DNA of 64,000 nucleotides from Caryophanon tenue (GTDB taxonomy: Bacteria; Bacillota; Bacilli; Bacillales_A; Planococcaceae), in the NCBI RefSeq assembly GCF_001700315.1, contig NZ_MASJ01000039.1, positions 124,001-188,000 of the forward strand, given 5' to 3'. The notes under the pieces are model-generated. The model ran no database searches, had not been told where the DNA came from, and saw only the letters and a program-made list of their open reading frames with translations. The position numbers were made by a program, and so were the translations under genes. Shown piece after piece: positions 16,613 through 24,657 of the stretch (the stretch's first letter is position 1; each line of letters begins with the position of its first letter).

Positions 16613-17608
16613 AATAAAATCATGAATTGCTTGTGTATTTTGTTCGACATCAATATCTAATACAAGGCCGTATTTATAATCACGATAATCGCTGTATGTT
16701 CCTTGTACAGGTACGGTCATACCTTCTACTTCAAGGGCGCCGCCTGATAATAGCTTCGCTAAATAAGCGATTTGACCCGCTGTATCGACATCCGTATTTA
16801 TATAGCCTTGCATCGCACCGATTAGTTTTGGCGCTTGCATTAACGTCGTTGTTGACAACAATTGTTCTTTTAACGCACTAATAACTTGTTGCTGACGACG
16901 TACACGGCCAAAATCACCTTCTGCATCGGCACGGAAGCGCGCATAGCCAAGTAATTCTTGCCCGTTTAAATCATGAACACCTTCATAAAGTTGTACATAT
17001 ATTTTTTCGTACATATCTTTTTCAACATCAATCGTGACACCATCTGGCGCAATAATATCAATCATCTTCTCAAATGACACAAAATCAATCATCGCATAAT
17101 GGTGAATCGGTAAATCAAACATATCATTTAAGGTTTCTTTTAATAATTGTACACCGCCATGATAATACGCTGCGTTAAGCTTTTGTCGTTCATACCCCGG
17201 AATATCGGCATAAATATCACGCATAAATGAAATAGTACGTAATGTGTTATGTTCTTTATCCCAACTTAACACCATCATCGAATCTGAACGCGATTGTGCT
17301 TCTCCTCGACTATCTACACCTATTAATAGAAAGTTCTCCGTTTTAGAACTAACCGAATCTCCCATAAAGGCAATATCTTCTTCCGATAATTCTTTATCCG
17401 CTGTTGCTAAATCGATTCCCTTTTGATATTGATAGTACGAATACCCTCCGATTAATACCATGATAAACATTAGTAGCCAAAAAATACGGCGTAACCGGAA
17501 CTTCTTTTTCTTTTTTTGTTGTGGTGCTTTTTTTGGCGGCGTCTTTGTAGGACGCTGCTTCGCTGCACTTGCGTTATGTTTGCGCTTCACGCGCGACATT
17601 TCCTCCAT
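16598..17608 (-). CDS. LytR-CpsA-Psr (LCP) family wall-polymer ligase
   Basis: 336 residues. A Lys-rich cytoplasmic segment, one membrane helix (FWLLMFIMVLIGGYSYY) and an extracellular LCP domain. Motifs: NFLLIGVDSRGEAQSRSDSMMVLSWD with the Asp/Arg pair that binds the polyprenyl phosphate, SFMRDIYADIPG, KLNAAYYHGG and YARFRADAEGDFGRVRRQQ. LCP enzymes transfer wall teichoic acids or other polymers from the lipid carrier to peptidoglycan. ATG 17608 follows AGGAGG by 7 bases. The sequence is close to TagU/LytR-type enzymes, but the polymer it attaches here is not known. Confidence 0.9.
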   Translation of the reverse strand: MEEMSRVKRKHNASAAKQRPTKTPPKKAPQQKKKKKFRLRRIFWLLMFIMVLIGGYSYYQYQKGIDLATADKELSEEDIAFMGDSVSSKTENFLLIGVDSRGEAQSRSDSMMVLSWDKEHNTLRTISFMRDIYADIPGYERQKLNAAYYHGGVQLLKETLNDMFDLPIHHYAMIDFVSFEKMIDIIAPDGVTIDVEKDMYEKIYVQLYEGVHDLNGQELLGYARFRADAEGDFGRVRRQQQVISALKEQLLSTTTLMQAPKLIGAMQGYINTDVDTAGQIAYLAKLLSGGALEVEGMTVPVQGTYSDYRDYKYGLVLDIDVEQNTQAIHDFIGTSD

Positions 17609-17735
17609 ATAAAATCCTCCTACTCATTACCGTTAAGGACGCTGTCGCAATTGAAATAGTTCCCTTCATTATATACTTGGTGTATTATACCCTTCTTCCA
17701 TTATATTGAACATCCTTTTGTCTAAATTGTTTCCA

Positions 17736-17765
17736 TTGGCATCACGTTTTAAAGCATGTTAGAAT
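17736..17765 (+). promoter_or_regulatory. Probable promoter of msrA
   Basis: TTGGCA (17736-17741) and TAGAAT (17760-17765) are separated by 18 bases and lie 34 bases before the start of msrA. Confidence 0.5.
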
Positions 17766-17799
17766 AAAGCACAGTTTACATAAAAGAGGTGTTGAAAAA

Positions 17800-18321
17800 A
17801 TGGAATACGCAACATTTGCAGGTGGCTGCTTTTGGTGCATGGTAAAACCATTTGACCAGTGGGATGGTATTGAGAAAGTCGTATCTGGTTATATGGGTGG
17901 TCATGTAGAAAACCCAACGTATGAAGATGTAAAAGGTGGCGAATCTGGTCATTTAGAAGTCGTTCAAATTACATTTGACCCGTCTGTCTTTACATATGAG
18001 CAATTGCTTGAAATTTATTGGATGCAAATTGACCCAACAGACGCAGGCGGACAATTCCATGACCGCGGCGCGTCATATGCGACAGCTATTTTCGTTCATT
18101 CAGAGGAGCAACGTCAAAAAGCACTGGCATCTCGTGACGTATTAGCAGCAAGTGGTCGTTTTAAAAAGCCCATTGTTACAGCAATTCGTGATGCACAAAC
18201 ATTTTATATCGCAGAAGACTATCACCAAGATTACTACAAACGCGAACGAGCACGTTATGAGGCAGACCGCGAGAAATCAGGTCGCGATACGTTTATTAAT
18301 GAGCATTGGACAAAGGCATAA
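17800..18321 (+). CDS. msrA: Peptide-methionine (S)-S-oxide reductase MsrA
   Basis: 173 residues. The catalytic GCFWC motif is at 9-13 (Cys10 nucleophile), followed by [35 protein letters not shown] and [23 protein letters not shown], all diagnostic for MsrA. It reduces the S-epimer of methionine sulfoxide in proteins and free Met in the cytoplasm. No MsrB domain is fused. The start ATG 17800 follows AAGAGGTG. It is followed directly by repeat copy R2 and a terminator, so it is monocistronic. Confidence 0.95.
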   Translation: MEYATFAGGCFWCMVKPFDQWDGIEKVVSGYMGGHVENPTYEDVKGGESGHLEVVQITFDPSVFTYEQLLEIYWMQIDPTDAGGQFHDRGASYATAIFVHSEEQRQKALASRDVLAASGRFKKPIVTAIRDAQTFYIAEDYHQDYYKRERARYEADREKSGRDTFINEHWTKA

Positions 18322-18390
18322 ACAGAAGCCGAGAGATCCGTATTTTTTATATCTGCCAACAGTAGTTCGAGAAACAGCGGACAAACGAGC

Positions 18391-18480
18391 TTGGGACAAA
18401 AAGAAATATCCTTCAGCAATAACAACAGCTGAAAGATATTTCTTTGCTTTTGGTGCTACGCCACATAACGGAGCCGACTC
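18391..18480 (-). repeat. Dispersed intergenic element, copy R2 (short, inverted)
   Basis: TTGGGACAAAAAGAAATATC then CCTTCAGCAA...AGCTGAAAG hairpin (one mismatch relative to other copies), TTTGCTTTTGGTGCTACGCCA and a short GCGGA-like end. It covers only the hairpin end of the full element. It lies 70 bases after msrA, in front of a second hairpin. Confidence 0.75.
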
Positions 18481-18497
18481 GGTGATACATACAACAA

Positions 18498-18536
18498 CAA
18501 AGCCGTAGCGAATGTCATGCTCGCCACGGCTTTGTT
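18498..18536. terminator. Hairpin between msrA and the DedA gene
   Basis: CAAAGCCGTAGCGA and TCGCCACGGCTTTG pair with one mismatch; on the plus strand TTGTTCC follows, on the minus strand TTGTTGTTG. It lies between convergent genes and resembles the hairpin at 8091-8125. Confidence 0.65.
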
Positions 18537-18612
18537 CCATTTAAAGAAGGTTTTTGTCCAGACATGTTATTTTGTCTTAAACTTGTTACATTATGCACAC
18601 TATGTACAGCCA

Positions 18613-19227
18613 TTAATCCATATGTTTACGTGATTGTACAAACTTATAGCCGTAGTATACGACGATGATTGCGACTGGAATAAAGATATAATATTTCACC
18701 GAATCAAATGTCGCTAAAATACTTTCCCAGTTGTCGCCAGCCCATGCACCTAAGCAAATTAACACCGTATTCCAAATCAGTGAACCGAGCGTTGTATACA
18801 CTAAAAATAGTGTCATATTCATGCGCGCTACCCCTGCTGGAATTGAAATTAAACTACGAATCACCGGCACGAAACGACAGAAAAACACTGTCAGTAAGCC
18901 ATGCTTTTGAAACCAAACCATTGCCTTATCGACATCAGACGGCTTCAAACGTAAAATTAATCCCATACGTCCCGATAAAAAGCGTTTAAGTACCGATAAA
19001 CGCACTAATTTTCCGACCATATATAAACAAATCGCACCAAAGACAGACCCGATTGTCGATGCAATAATGACACCGACTATTGTCATTGATGTACGTGTTG
19101 TCATAAAGCCACCAAAGGTTAAAATAAATTCTGAAGGGATTGGCGGAAATAAATTTTCCAAAGCAATTAAAAAGGCAACTCCAATATAGCCCCAATCGCT
19201 CATTAGCTGCTCAATCCATTGTTCCAT
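18613..19227 (-). CDS. DedA-family membrane protein
   Basis: 204 residues with about five to six hydrophobic segments. GYIGVAFLIALENLFPPIPSEFIL and VFFCRFVPVIRSLISIPAGVARMNMTLFLVYTTLGSLIWNTVL are the DedA signatures, including the acidic Glu and the FxRFxPxxR helix. Members of the family flip undecaprenyl phosphate or phospholipids (UptA is one such DedA in Bacillus); whether this copy does so is unknown. ATG 19227 lies behind a weak GAAGTGAG site. Monocistronic, in reverse orientation to msrA. Confidence 0.87.
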   Translation of the reverse strand: MEQWIEQLMSDWGYIGVAFLIALENLFPPIPSEFILTFGGFMTTRTSMTIVGVIIASTIGSVFGAICLYMVGKLVRLSVLKRFLSGRMGLILRLKPSDVDKAMVWFQKHGLLTVFFCRFVPVIRSLISIPAGVARMNMTLFLVYTTLGSLIWNTVLICLGAWAGDNWESILATFDSVKYYIFIPVAIIVVYYGYKFVQSRKHMD

Positions 19228-19292
19228 AAAGTTCAGCTCACTTCCTCATACGATAACTTTTTCTTTGTCCTGTTAACGTTAACGCCAATCAT

Positions 19293-19856
19293 TTATAAAT
19301 GGTTGCCGTTTTTCACACGATTTACAATTTTATCATAAATCGGCTTCATATGTGCCTCATTCACTTTTTGATGAATGTCTTCAATAGCAATCCATGCAAC
19401 ACCACTATTCTCATCTTCCTTAACCGTTAATGCTGCTTGTTCGTCCGCTTCAAATACGTAGGTCACATTTAAATGGAGATGCGCGGATACAAATTCCCCA
19501 TTTTTTACGTGTCCTAATACATTCAACACATCCAGTGATAAGATGTCTTTGATAATGGGCGTAGCTTCTACACCGGTTTCTTCCAATACTTCTCGTTGTG
19601 CAACCGCTAAAAAGTCCGCTTCTCCGTCTGCGTGACCGCCTGTCCATCCCCATGAATCATAAATATTATGATGTACCATTAATACATGTGTACGTGCAGC
19701 ATTAAACACAAGACCTGAGCATGTAAAATGCGCAATCGTATTTTTGCGTGTTAGCACATCGTCGAATGTATCAAGGCAAGCGAGTATTTGTACTTTATCT
19801 TGTTGTTCTTGTTCATTTGTTGCGACATAATTTGTGATCATTTGCTTTACTGTCAT
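19293..19856 (-). CDS. NUDIX hydrolase
   Basis: 187 residues from ATG 19856, 8 bases after AGGAG. The Nudix box reads GGHADGEADFLAVAQREVLEETGV: REVLEETG is intact, but the first Glu of the GX5E element falls one place early, leaving Ala at the standard position. A preceding HFTCSGLVFNAARTHVLMVHH strand and WTGG are typical of the family. Family members cleave nucleoside diphosphate-linked compounds; the substrate is not clear. It overlaps no other gene and is divergent from the AIM24 gene. Confidence 0.83.
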   Translation of the reverse strand: MTVKQMITNYVATNEQEQQDKVQILACLDTFDDVLTRKNTIAHFTCSGLVFNAARTHVLMVHHNIYDSWGWTGGHADGEADFLAVAQREVLEETGVEATPIIKDILSLDVLNVLGHVKNGEFVSAHLHLNVTYVFEADEQAALTVKEDENSGVAWIAIEDIHQKVNEAHMKPIYDKIVNRVKNGNHL

Positions 19857-19983
19857 ATTGTCCACTCCTATCCTATCCTAGCTTAAGAGAAAGCATTGAA
19901 AAAGGCAATTTATGTTATCACTATTCATCGTACTATATTTCCGTTATGATAACGATAATACGGGAATTAAAGGAGGCTATATC

Positions 19984-20781
19984 GTGAATAACCACGAAAT
20001 TGATTACACAATTTATGGCGAAAACATGCAATTTGTGGAAGTCGAGCTTGACCCGAACGAAACTGTTATTGCAGAAGCAGGCGCTCTTATGATGATGGAA
20101 GATGATATTCAAATGGAAACAATTTTTGGTGATGGCTCCAAGTCTAGCGGTGGCAGTTTGATGAATCGTCTTATCGGCGCAGGAAAACGCGTCATTACTG
20201 GAGAAAGCTTATTTATGACAACATTCACAAATGAAGGCACACAAAAAAGACATGTCTACTTCGCTTCACCGTACCCTGGCGAAATCATTCCAATGGATTT
20301 AAGTGAATTAAACGGCAAAATCATTTGTCAAAAAGATGCATTTTTAGCTGCTGCTAAAGGCGTTGAAGTTGGCATTGCTTTCCAGCGTAAACTGGGGGCA
20401 GGCTTCTTCGGTGGTGAAGGCTTTATTATGCAAAAGCTTGAAGGTGACGGCATGGCTTTTGTACATGCAGGCGGCACAATCTCCTCACGTCAATTAGCAC
20501 CAGGCGAGCGTTTACGCGTCGACACAGGCTGTTTAGTGGCGATGACCGCCGATGTGGACTACGATATTCAAGCAGTTGGGGGCATTAAAACGGCTTTATT
20601 TGGCGGCGAGGGCATTTTCTTTGCTACGCTTCGGGGTCCTGGAACAGTATGGATTCAATCATTGCCATTTAGTCGATTAGCAAGTCGTGTATTTGCAGCA
20701 GCACCTGTGTCACAAGGTGGCGGCGGTCGTGGCTCTGATGAAGGCGGCATTGGCGGCTTATTTGATATATTTAACCGTTAA
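19984..20781 (+). CDS. AIM24/TIGR00266-family protein
   Basis: 265 residues from GTG 19984, chosen because AAAGGAGG lies 8 bases before it. The protein is rich in Gly and beta strands: [67 protein letters not shown] and [55 protein letters not shown]. This is the AIM24/TIGR00266 domain, found across bacteria, archaea and mitochondria, with no agreed biochemical function. The C-terminus ends in a Gly-rich tail with GGLFDIFNR. The longer frame from 19912 is not supported by any ribosome site. Confidence 0.88.
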   Translation: MNNHEIDYTIYGENMQFVEVELDPNETVIAEAGALMMMEDDIQMETIFGDGSKSSGGSLMNRLIGAGKRVITGESLFMTTFTNEGTQKRHVYFASPYPGEIIPMDLSELNGKIICQKDAFLAAAKGVEVGIAFQRKLGAGFFGGEGFIMQKLEGDGMAFVHAGGTISSRQLAPGERLRVDTGCLVAMTADVDYDIQAVGGIKTALFGGEGIFFATLRGPGTVWIQSLPFSRLASRVFAAAPVSQGGGGRGSDEGGIGGLFDIFNR

Positions 20782-20844
20782 ATTCCCACAACATTCCGAA
20801 ACTTATTGCTATCTCTTCCGTATATACTAACGGGAGGGATTTTT

Positions 20845-21396
20845 ATGCAAAGAACATTATCGATACGCGGGCGCTTCTGGATTGCCGCGCTTGCAGTCGC
20901 ACTCGTTTCACTCATACTCGCACTATTTGTACCCCTTACATATAGCGAAACAAAATATCACAGCTTAGATGTTGTTTATTGGTACGTTCCTTTTAAAAAT
21001 TATGTACTGTTCGCAGCAGGGCTTGGCTGTATTGTGGTATTACTTTTCATTTTAGGTTTTGCGCGTCATATTGCAACATATAGTAGTGCAGTGGTACTCG
21101 GCATTGCTGCTGTTGCACTCATGTACATGTCATTTTTAAGCATTACGACATTTGATGAGGAGCGTATGTATATAAAAGATGTTTTCACTGAACATTCGTA
21201 TAAATGGACGGATATGGCAGCGATTACGCTACAATATGATGACATACAACTAACGGAAGATTATGTATTTACGTTTAAAGATGGCTCAAGCGTCCTTATT
21301 GAAAATAATCGGCAATTTGATGAGGCTTCTAACTTCATTTACACAACAGCACGCCAACACGATATTGTTTATAGCGAAGAACGCGTCATTAAATAA
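20845..21396 (+). CDS. Membrane protein of unknown function with cytoplasmic or extracellular C-terminal domain
   Basis: 183 residues from ATG 20845 (6 bases after GGGAGG). Three hydrophobic helices occupy residues about 10-110 (FWIAALAVALVSLILALFVPL, YVLFAAGLGCIVVLLFILGF, AVVLGIAAVALMYMSFL), followed by a soluble domain with strands YKWTDMAAITLQYDD and YVFTFKDGSSVLIEN that resembles a PH-like or bacterial PH-domain fold. Not recognised as a named family. Followed at once by repeat copy R3, which provides its terminator. Confidence 0.7.
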   Translation: MQRTLSIRGRFWIAALAVALVSLILALFVPLTYSETKYHSLDVVYWYVPFKNYVLFAAGLGCIVVLLFILGFARHIATYSSAVVLGIAAVALMYMSFLSITTFDEERMYIKDVFTEHSYKWTDMAAITLQYDDIQLTEDYVFTFKDGSSVLIENNRQFDEASNFIYTTARQHDIVYSEERVIK

Positions 21397-21426
21397 CGCA
21401 TGTCGGACGTAGTGTAAAAGAAAGAG

Positions 21427-21580
21427 CCTGGGACAAAAAAATATCCTTCAGCAACGAAAACTGCTGAAGGATATTTTTCTGTTTTTGGTGTTGAAGTCGC
21501 GGCTTGTGTCGGCACGCCCCCGCAAATTTTTACGATATTAATACACTCATTTTCATCGGAGATAGGTTTCGGTCCCAGCC
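21427..21580 (-). repeat. Dispersed intergenic element, copy R3 (inverted, internal part deleted)
   Basis: Both ends are seen: CCTGGGAC at 21427 and GTCCCAGC at 21572, a terminal inverted repeat. Inside, in reverse orientation, are the hairpin TATCCTTCAGCAACG...GCTGAAGGATAT, GAAGTCGCGGCTTGTGTCGGCA (complement of the TGCCGACACAAGC box) and TTTTCATCGGAGATAGG. The CTGCGAAACGCG box present in R1, R4 and R5 is missing. The copy is 154 bp. Confidence 0.8.
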
Positions 21581-21605
21581 TTTTTTACATATATCTCAAG
21601 CTTTT

Positions 21606-21819
21606 TCATACGCTAGGCATCCATGTGTAGCTATCTTCAATACCAGCTAAACTTAATGCACAAGCATCCCCTGCATTCACAACAGCCATATAGCCATCTT
21701 CATGTGTACATGCAATGCCTTGTAAAAACCCTTGCCTTAAATGGTTGTAATGGCTGAAGCTGCTGTTGAATATCGTTCACAGTCGTGCAAAATAGTGGCA
21801 TAGATGGTTGTACATTCAT
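21606..21819 (-). pseudogene. Small gene with an internal frameshift
   Basis: ATG 21819 lies behind GAGGTGAT and opens MNVQPSMPLFCTTVNDIQ, but this frame stops after about 40 codons. Shifting one base gives an in-phase continuation, HLRQGFLQGIACTHEDGYMAVVNAGDACALSLAGIEDSYTW, ending at a TGA at 21606. Together they make a coherent 71-residue product, so a single-base shift around 21740 has broken the gene, unless it is a sequencing error or a recoded site. No known family. Confidence 0.55.
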
Positions 21820-21962
21820 AGCTATCACCTCATATTTTTCTCTAGCCAAATGTACAATATTTCATCCACACATACAACTATTTTCATTTAACGACGTATG
21901 CCTTTGCACCATAGAAAAAGCCTTCCACAAAATATTGTCGAAGGCTATAAATCAAGATATAT

Positions 21963-22556
21963 TTAACGAATTGTTTTTAATGCTGTTGACCATGGAATGA
22001 CTTGGTCTAACATTTGGTTTACCGAATCTACTTGCACATCTTTTGGCGCAAAATTTGAGCCGTTTTCGAAATCTGTAAATAATGATAGCGCTGGATGTAC
22101 ACGCACATCTGCTACAAGAAGCTCGCCTAAAATGCCACGTAAATGTTCCGTTGCACGTGCGCCTCCAACTGAACCGTACGATACAATACCTGCCGCTTTA
22201 TTGTTCCACTCTTCACGTAAATAATCTAATGCGTTTTTTAATGCGCCCGTAATGGAGTGGTTGTATTCTTGTGCGATAAATACGAAACCATCTTGTGCTG
22301 CGACAGCTTTTGACCATTCTGCTGCGCCTGGTGCTTCGGCTTCACCTAGTAATGGTAATTTATAATCTGCAATATCAATAATTGTATAATTCGCGTCACC
22401 GCGCTTGTCGCCAATTTCTTTTACCCATTGTGCTACTTGCGGAGAAACACGTCCTTCACGAGTCGAACCAATAATAATACCGATATTTAACGTTTCTGTC
22501 ATTGTTATTTCCTCCTGTGCCTGTGATTTACCAAATAATTTATGGAAAAAGCTCAT
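21963..22556 (-). CDS. NADPH-dependent FMN reductase / quinone reductase-like flavoprotein
   Basis: 197 residues (or 179 if translation begins at the internal ATG 22502, which has a better AGGAGG site). The core NIGIIIGSTREGRVSPQVAQWVKE, FVFIAQEYNHSITGALKNALDYL and AGIVSYGSVGGARATEHLR are flavodoxin-like NADPH:FMN reductase motifs that bind the FMN phosphate and the flavin ring. Such proteins reduce quinones and azo compounds by two electrons. An MhqR-type operator sits 54 bases upstream, so it likely belongs to the quinone-response regulon. The extra N-terminus MSFFHKLFGKSQ is amphipathic and of unclear meaning. Confidence 0.85.
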   Translation of the reverse strand: MSFFHKLFGKSQAQEEITMTETLNIGIIIGSTREGRVSPQVAQWVKEIGDKRGDANYTIIDIADYKLPLLGEAEAPGAAEWSKAVAAQDGFVFIAQEYNHSITGALKNALDYLREEWNNKAAGIVSYGSVGGARATEHLRGILGELLVADVRVHPALSLFTDFENGSNFAPKDVQVDSVNQMLDQVIPWSTALKTIR

Positions 22557-22609
22557 ATGCTTGTACCACCTTTATAATTCACTTCAAATCCTTATATCTT
22601 GAAGTTGTT

Positions 22610-22627
22610 TATTTTTAATTCGAGATA
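22610..22627 (-). promoter_or_regulatory. MhqR-type operator of the FMN reductase gene
   Basis: TATTTTTAATTCGAGATA differs from the operator before the marR gene by one base (T for C at position 4). It is flanked by AAATA on the right. It lies 54 bases before ATG 22556 and 108 before the internal ATG 22502. Confidence 0.7.
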
Positions 22628-22687
22628 AATATATCATGCGTATTTTCTCGTGTCAACTACTTTCACTAAAAATTTATTCGTGCATAT

Positions 22688-22730
22688 AAAAAAACATGAA
22701 GCAAATCATACGTCGATTCACTTCATGCTT
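22688..22730 (-). terminator. Terminator of the zinc peptidase gene
   Basis: On the minus strand GCATGAAGTGAAT pairs with ATTTGCTTCATG, followed by seven T residues. It ends five bases after the stop. Confidence 0.75.
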
Positions 22731-22734
22731 TTCG

Positions 22735-23883
22735 TCATGGAAGAACATGATGATGTTTTTGTTCTAGCAATGTCGTCATTTGCGCTTCATACGATGGTCG
22801 CTCTGTCATATCACTTACTTCTTTTCCTTCTGCTAATAATGTTTGTGCCAGCGATTCATCGTACCAAATTAACAGCTCCGCTAATCGTAAATAAATGCTA
22901 GGTCTATCTAATAAATACGCGTAGTCTTGTAGCAACGTGTTTATTTTCGCATCATCATGCGCTTTGACAGCAAGCGCAATTTGCGCAAATAAATAATCAT
23001 CGCTGTATTGATTTAATAAATTGTTTTTTTGCTGCTGCACAGTTAAATATTGCTGCGCTTGTTCAGGTTTTGTGCGCACCGTTGAAAACAATGTATCGAC
23101 AACTTCCTGCTTATATATAAATTGCTCATGAAAACGTTGTAAATTGGCATTTGTCGCATAGGCAAAACCACGTTGAAATACTCGTGTTTCATTTGTCTCT
23201 CGCATAATATCACCAATAATCGTATCTCCATGTTCGTGTACTAATCGCGCTATCGTATAAAACCCCTGGTGATAAATCGAATGGGCATTTTCATATGTTT
23301 GATGCCATAAATCGGCATACGGCAATGCTTCAAAACGGCTAAATGTAAACGGAAGTGCATTTAAAATACGAAATTCGATATAATTTGCGACCCCTTCATG
23401 AAACCAATCTGGCAGTGCCTCTTCATCAATAATGAGGGGCTCTAATTGTTGGTCGACTAAATAATGCGCATATTCATGTACAAATGTATGCGTCACTGTT
23501 TTCTTATTCGTACTGTCAATCATCATCGTATTTAACGCCGGAAAATAAATACCGATTGTATTGTGCTGTAAATATTGGGCATATCGCTCATCTCGTTCAT
23601 CGAGTAACAGAACCGTAAGCTCGTGCTCCTCTTCAACTGGCAATAATGTTTGTGTTTGTTGTTGAACTTGCTCACGTAATGTAATGAGCTGAGCCGCTAC
23701 ATCCGCATAATCTTCACGCGCAAAAATGGTCATCTTATCGTCAGGGTACGCTATGAAGTCGGCATTCATCGTATAATAGCTCGTCGCGACTTTTTGGAAT
23801 AAATGTTCCGCGTTGGCGACAATGACAAGTAAACATGTAAATAAAGCTACTATGATCATGCGTTGTCGTTGCGATTTCATCAT
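22735..23883 (-). CDS. Membrane-anchored gluzincin-type zinc peptidase
   Basis: 382 residues. An N-terminal hydrophobic helix (MIIVALFTCLLVIVANA) suggests a membrane anchor with an extracytoplasmic catalytic domain. HEYAH at 136-140 is the HExxH zinc site, and 23 residues on PDWFHEGVANYIEF supplies the third ligand (Glu163), the arrangement of the peptidase MA-like gluzincins. The C-terminal 150 residues are helical with repeated Leu/Gln-rich turns. No substrate is known. Two adjacent ATG codons at 23883 and 23880 follow GGGGGAGG; the second has better spacing. Same strand as the FtsZ-like gene 69 bases upstream. Confidence 0.78.
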   Translation of the reverse strand: MMKSQRQRMIIVALFTCLLVIVANAEHLFQKVATSYYTMNADFIAYPDDKMTIFAREDYADVAAQLITLREQVQQQTQTLLPVEEEHELTVLLLDERDERYAQYLQHNTIGIYFPALNTMMIDSTNKKTVTHTFVHEYAHYLVDQQLEPLIIDEEALPDWFHEGVANYIEFRILNALPFTFSRFEALPYADLWHQTYENAHSIYHQGFYTIARLVHEHGDTIIGDIMRETNETRVFQRGFAYATNANLQRFHEQFIYKQEVVDTLFSTVRTKPEQAQQYLTVQQQKNNLLNQYSDDYLFAQIALAVKAHDDAKINTLLQDYAYLLDRPSIYLRLAELLIWYDESLAQTLLAEGKEVSDMTERPSYEAQMTTLLEQKHHHVLP

Positions 23884-23951
23884 GCCTCCCCCTTTTAACG
23901 AAATTTATAAAAAAGAAGCTATTTGTGTTATACCCAATAGCTTCTCCATTT

Positions 23952-24539
23952 CTAACATAATAATTTATTTAATAATTGCGCAAGCAGTATATCCCGCTTC
24001 GCAAACGTTTCAACGAGTGATTGTTCACGCTCACCACTATTTGTAACAACATGTAAAATCGGACATGTTTGCTGTAGCACCGTAAATGCTTGCTGTGCTT
24101 TTTCATGGCGACTACGAGGCTCTAGTTTTGCGGGCATCGTTAAAATCACTTGCATTAGCGGGTCTTTTTCGACAATAATATTTGCGACATAAGGTGTTAC
24201 ATGCGATGTCGTACCGCCTCCTAAGTTCGATAAAATGTAGACATCATCGAATTTTGAGAGTGCTTGCTGTAAACAAATACGGTCTTGTGTGACACGCTCA
24301 TCGTCCGCTAAAAATGTTTGCCCGCGCTGTAAATAAATCAGCTCTCCGTACTCACCAACGACATGGTTTGTAGTTTCATACTGAATCTTGCCAATATATG
24401 CGCGCACTTTCTCACTCATAAAATCTTGCGCATGTGAACCAATCCAAACAATCGGTAACGGTGGTGATGATTGTTCAGCAAGCCATGTTGTTAATACATT
24501 TACCGTTGCAGCACCAATTGCGACTAATGCTTTTGTCAT
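23952..24539 (-). CDS. Truncated FtsZ/tubulin-like protein
   Basis: 195 residues from ATG 24539 (10 bases after AAAGGAG; a longer frame to 24635 has no ribosome site). The whole length aligns by eye with the FtsZ GTP-binding domain: ALVAIGAATVNV matches the T1 loop GGGGNNAV region, WIGSHAQDF the NTDAQAL strand, DDVYILSNLGGGTTSHVTPYVANII the [20 protein letters not shown] T4 loop, ILTMPAKLEPRSRHEKAQQAF the TRPFTFEGRKR segment, and HVVTNSGER the T6 loop. It ends in a helix matching core helix H7. The T7 loop with the catalytic acids and the whole C-terminal domain are absent. Family call is an inference from pattern. Confidence 0.68.
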   Translation of the reverse strand: MTKALVAIGAATVNVLTTWLAEQSSPPLPIVWIGSHAQDFMSEKVRAYIGKIQYETTNHVVGEYGELIYLQRGQTFLADDERVTQDRICLQQALSKFDDVYILSNLGGGTTSHVTPYVANIIVEKDPLMQVILTMPAKLEPRSRHEKAQQAFTVLQQTCPILHVVTNSGEREQSLVETFAKRDILLAQLLNKLLC

Positions 24540-24616
24540 TCGTTTTAACTCCTTTATACATTCGTTCTTACCATTATACCGAACATTGCGCCTATTCTTA
24601 AAGCATGTCGCCCCAC

Positions 24617-24657
24617 AAAAAAAGGATTTGCCCAATTACTCAGGCAAATCCTCCTTT
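24617..24657 (-). terminator. Terminator of the polyamine operon
   Basis: GGATTTGCC (24624-24632) and GGCAAATCC (24643-24651) form a perfect stem, followed by TTTTTTT on the minus strand, immediately after the stop of the decarboxylase. Confidence 0.88.

Noticed and set aside
24540-24635. An upstream extension of the FtsZ-like protein with an extra 32 residues
   Set aside because: It starts without a ribosome site, runs through the promoter-like TATAAT and the terminator region, while ATG 24539 has AAAGGAG at good distance.
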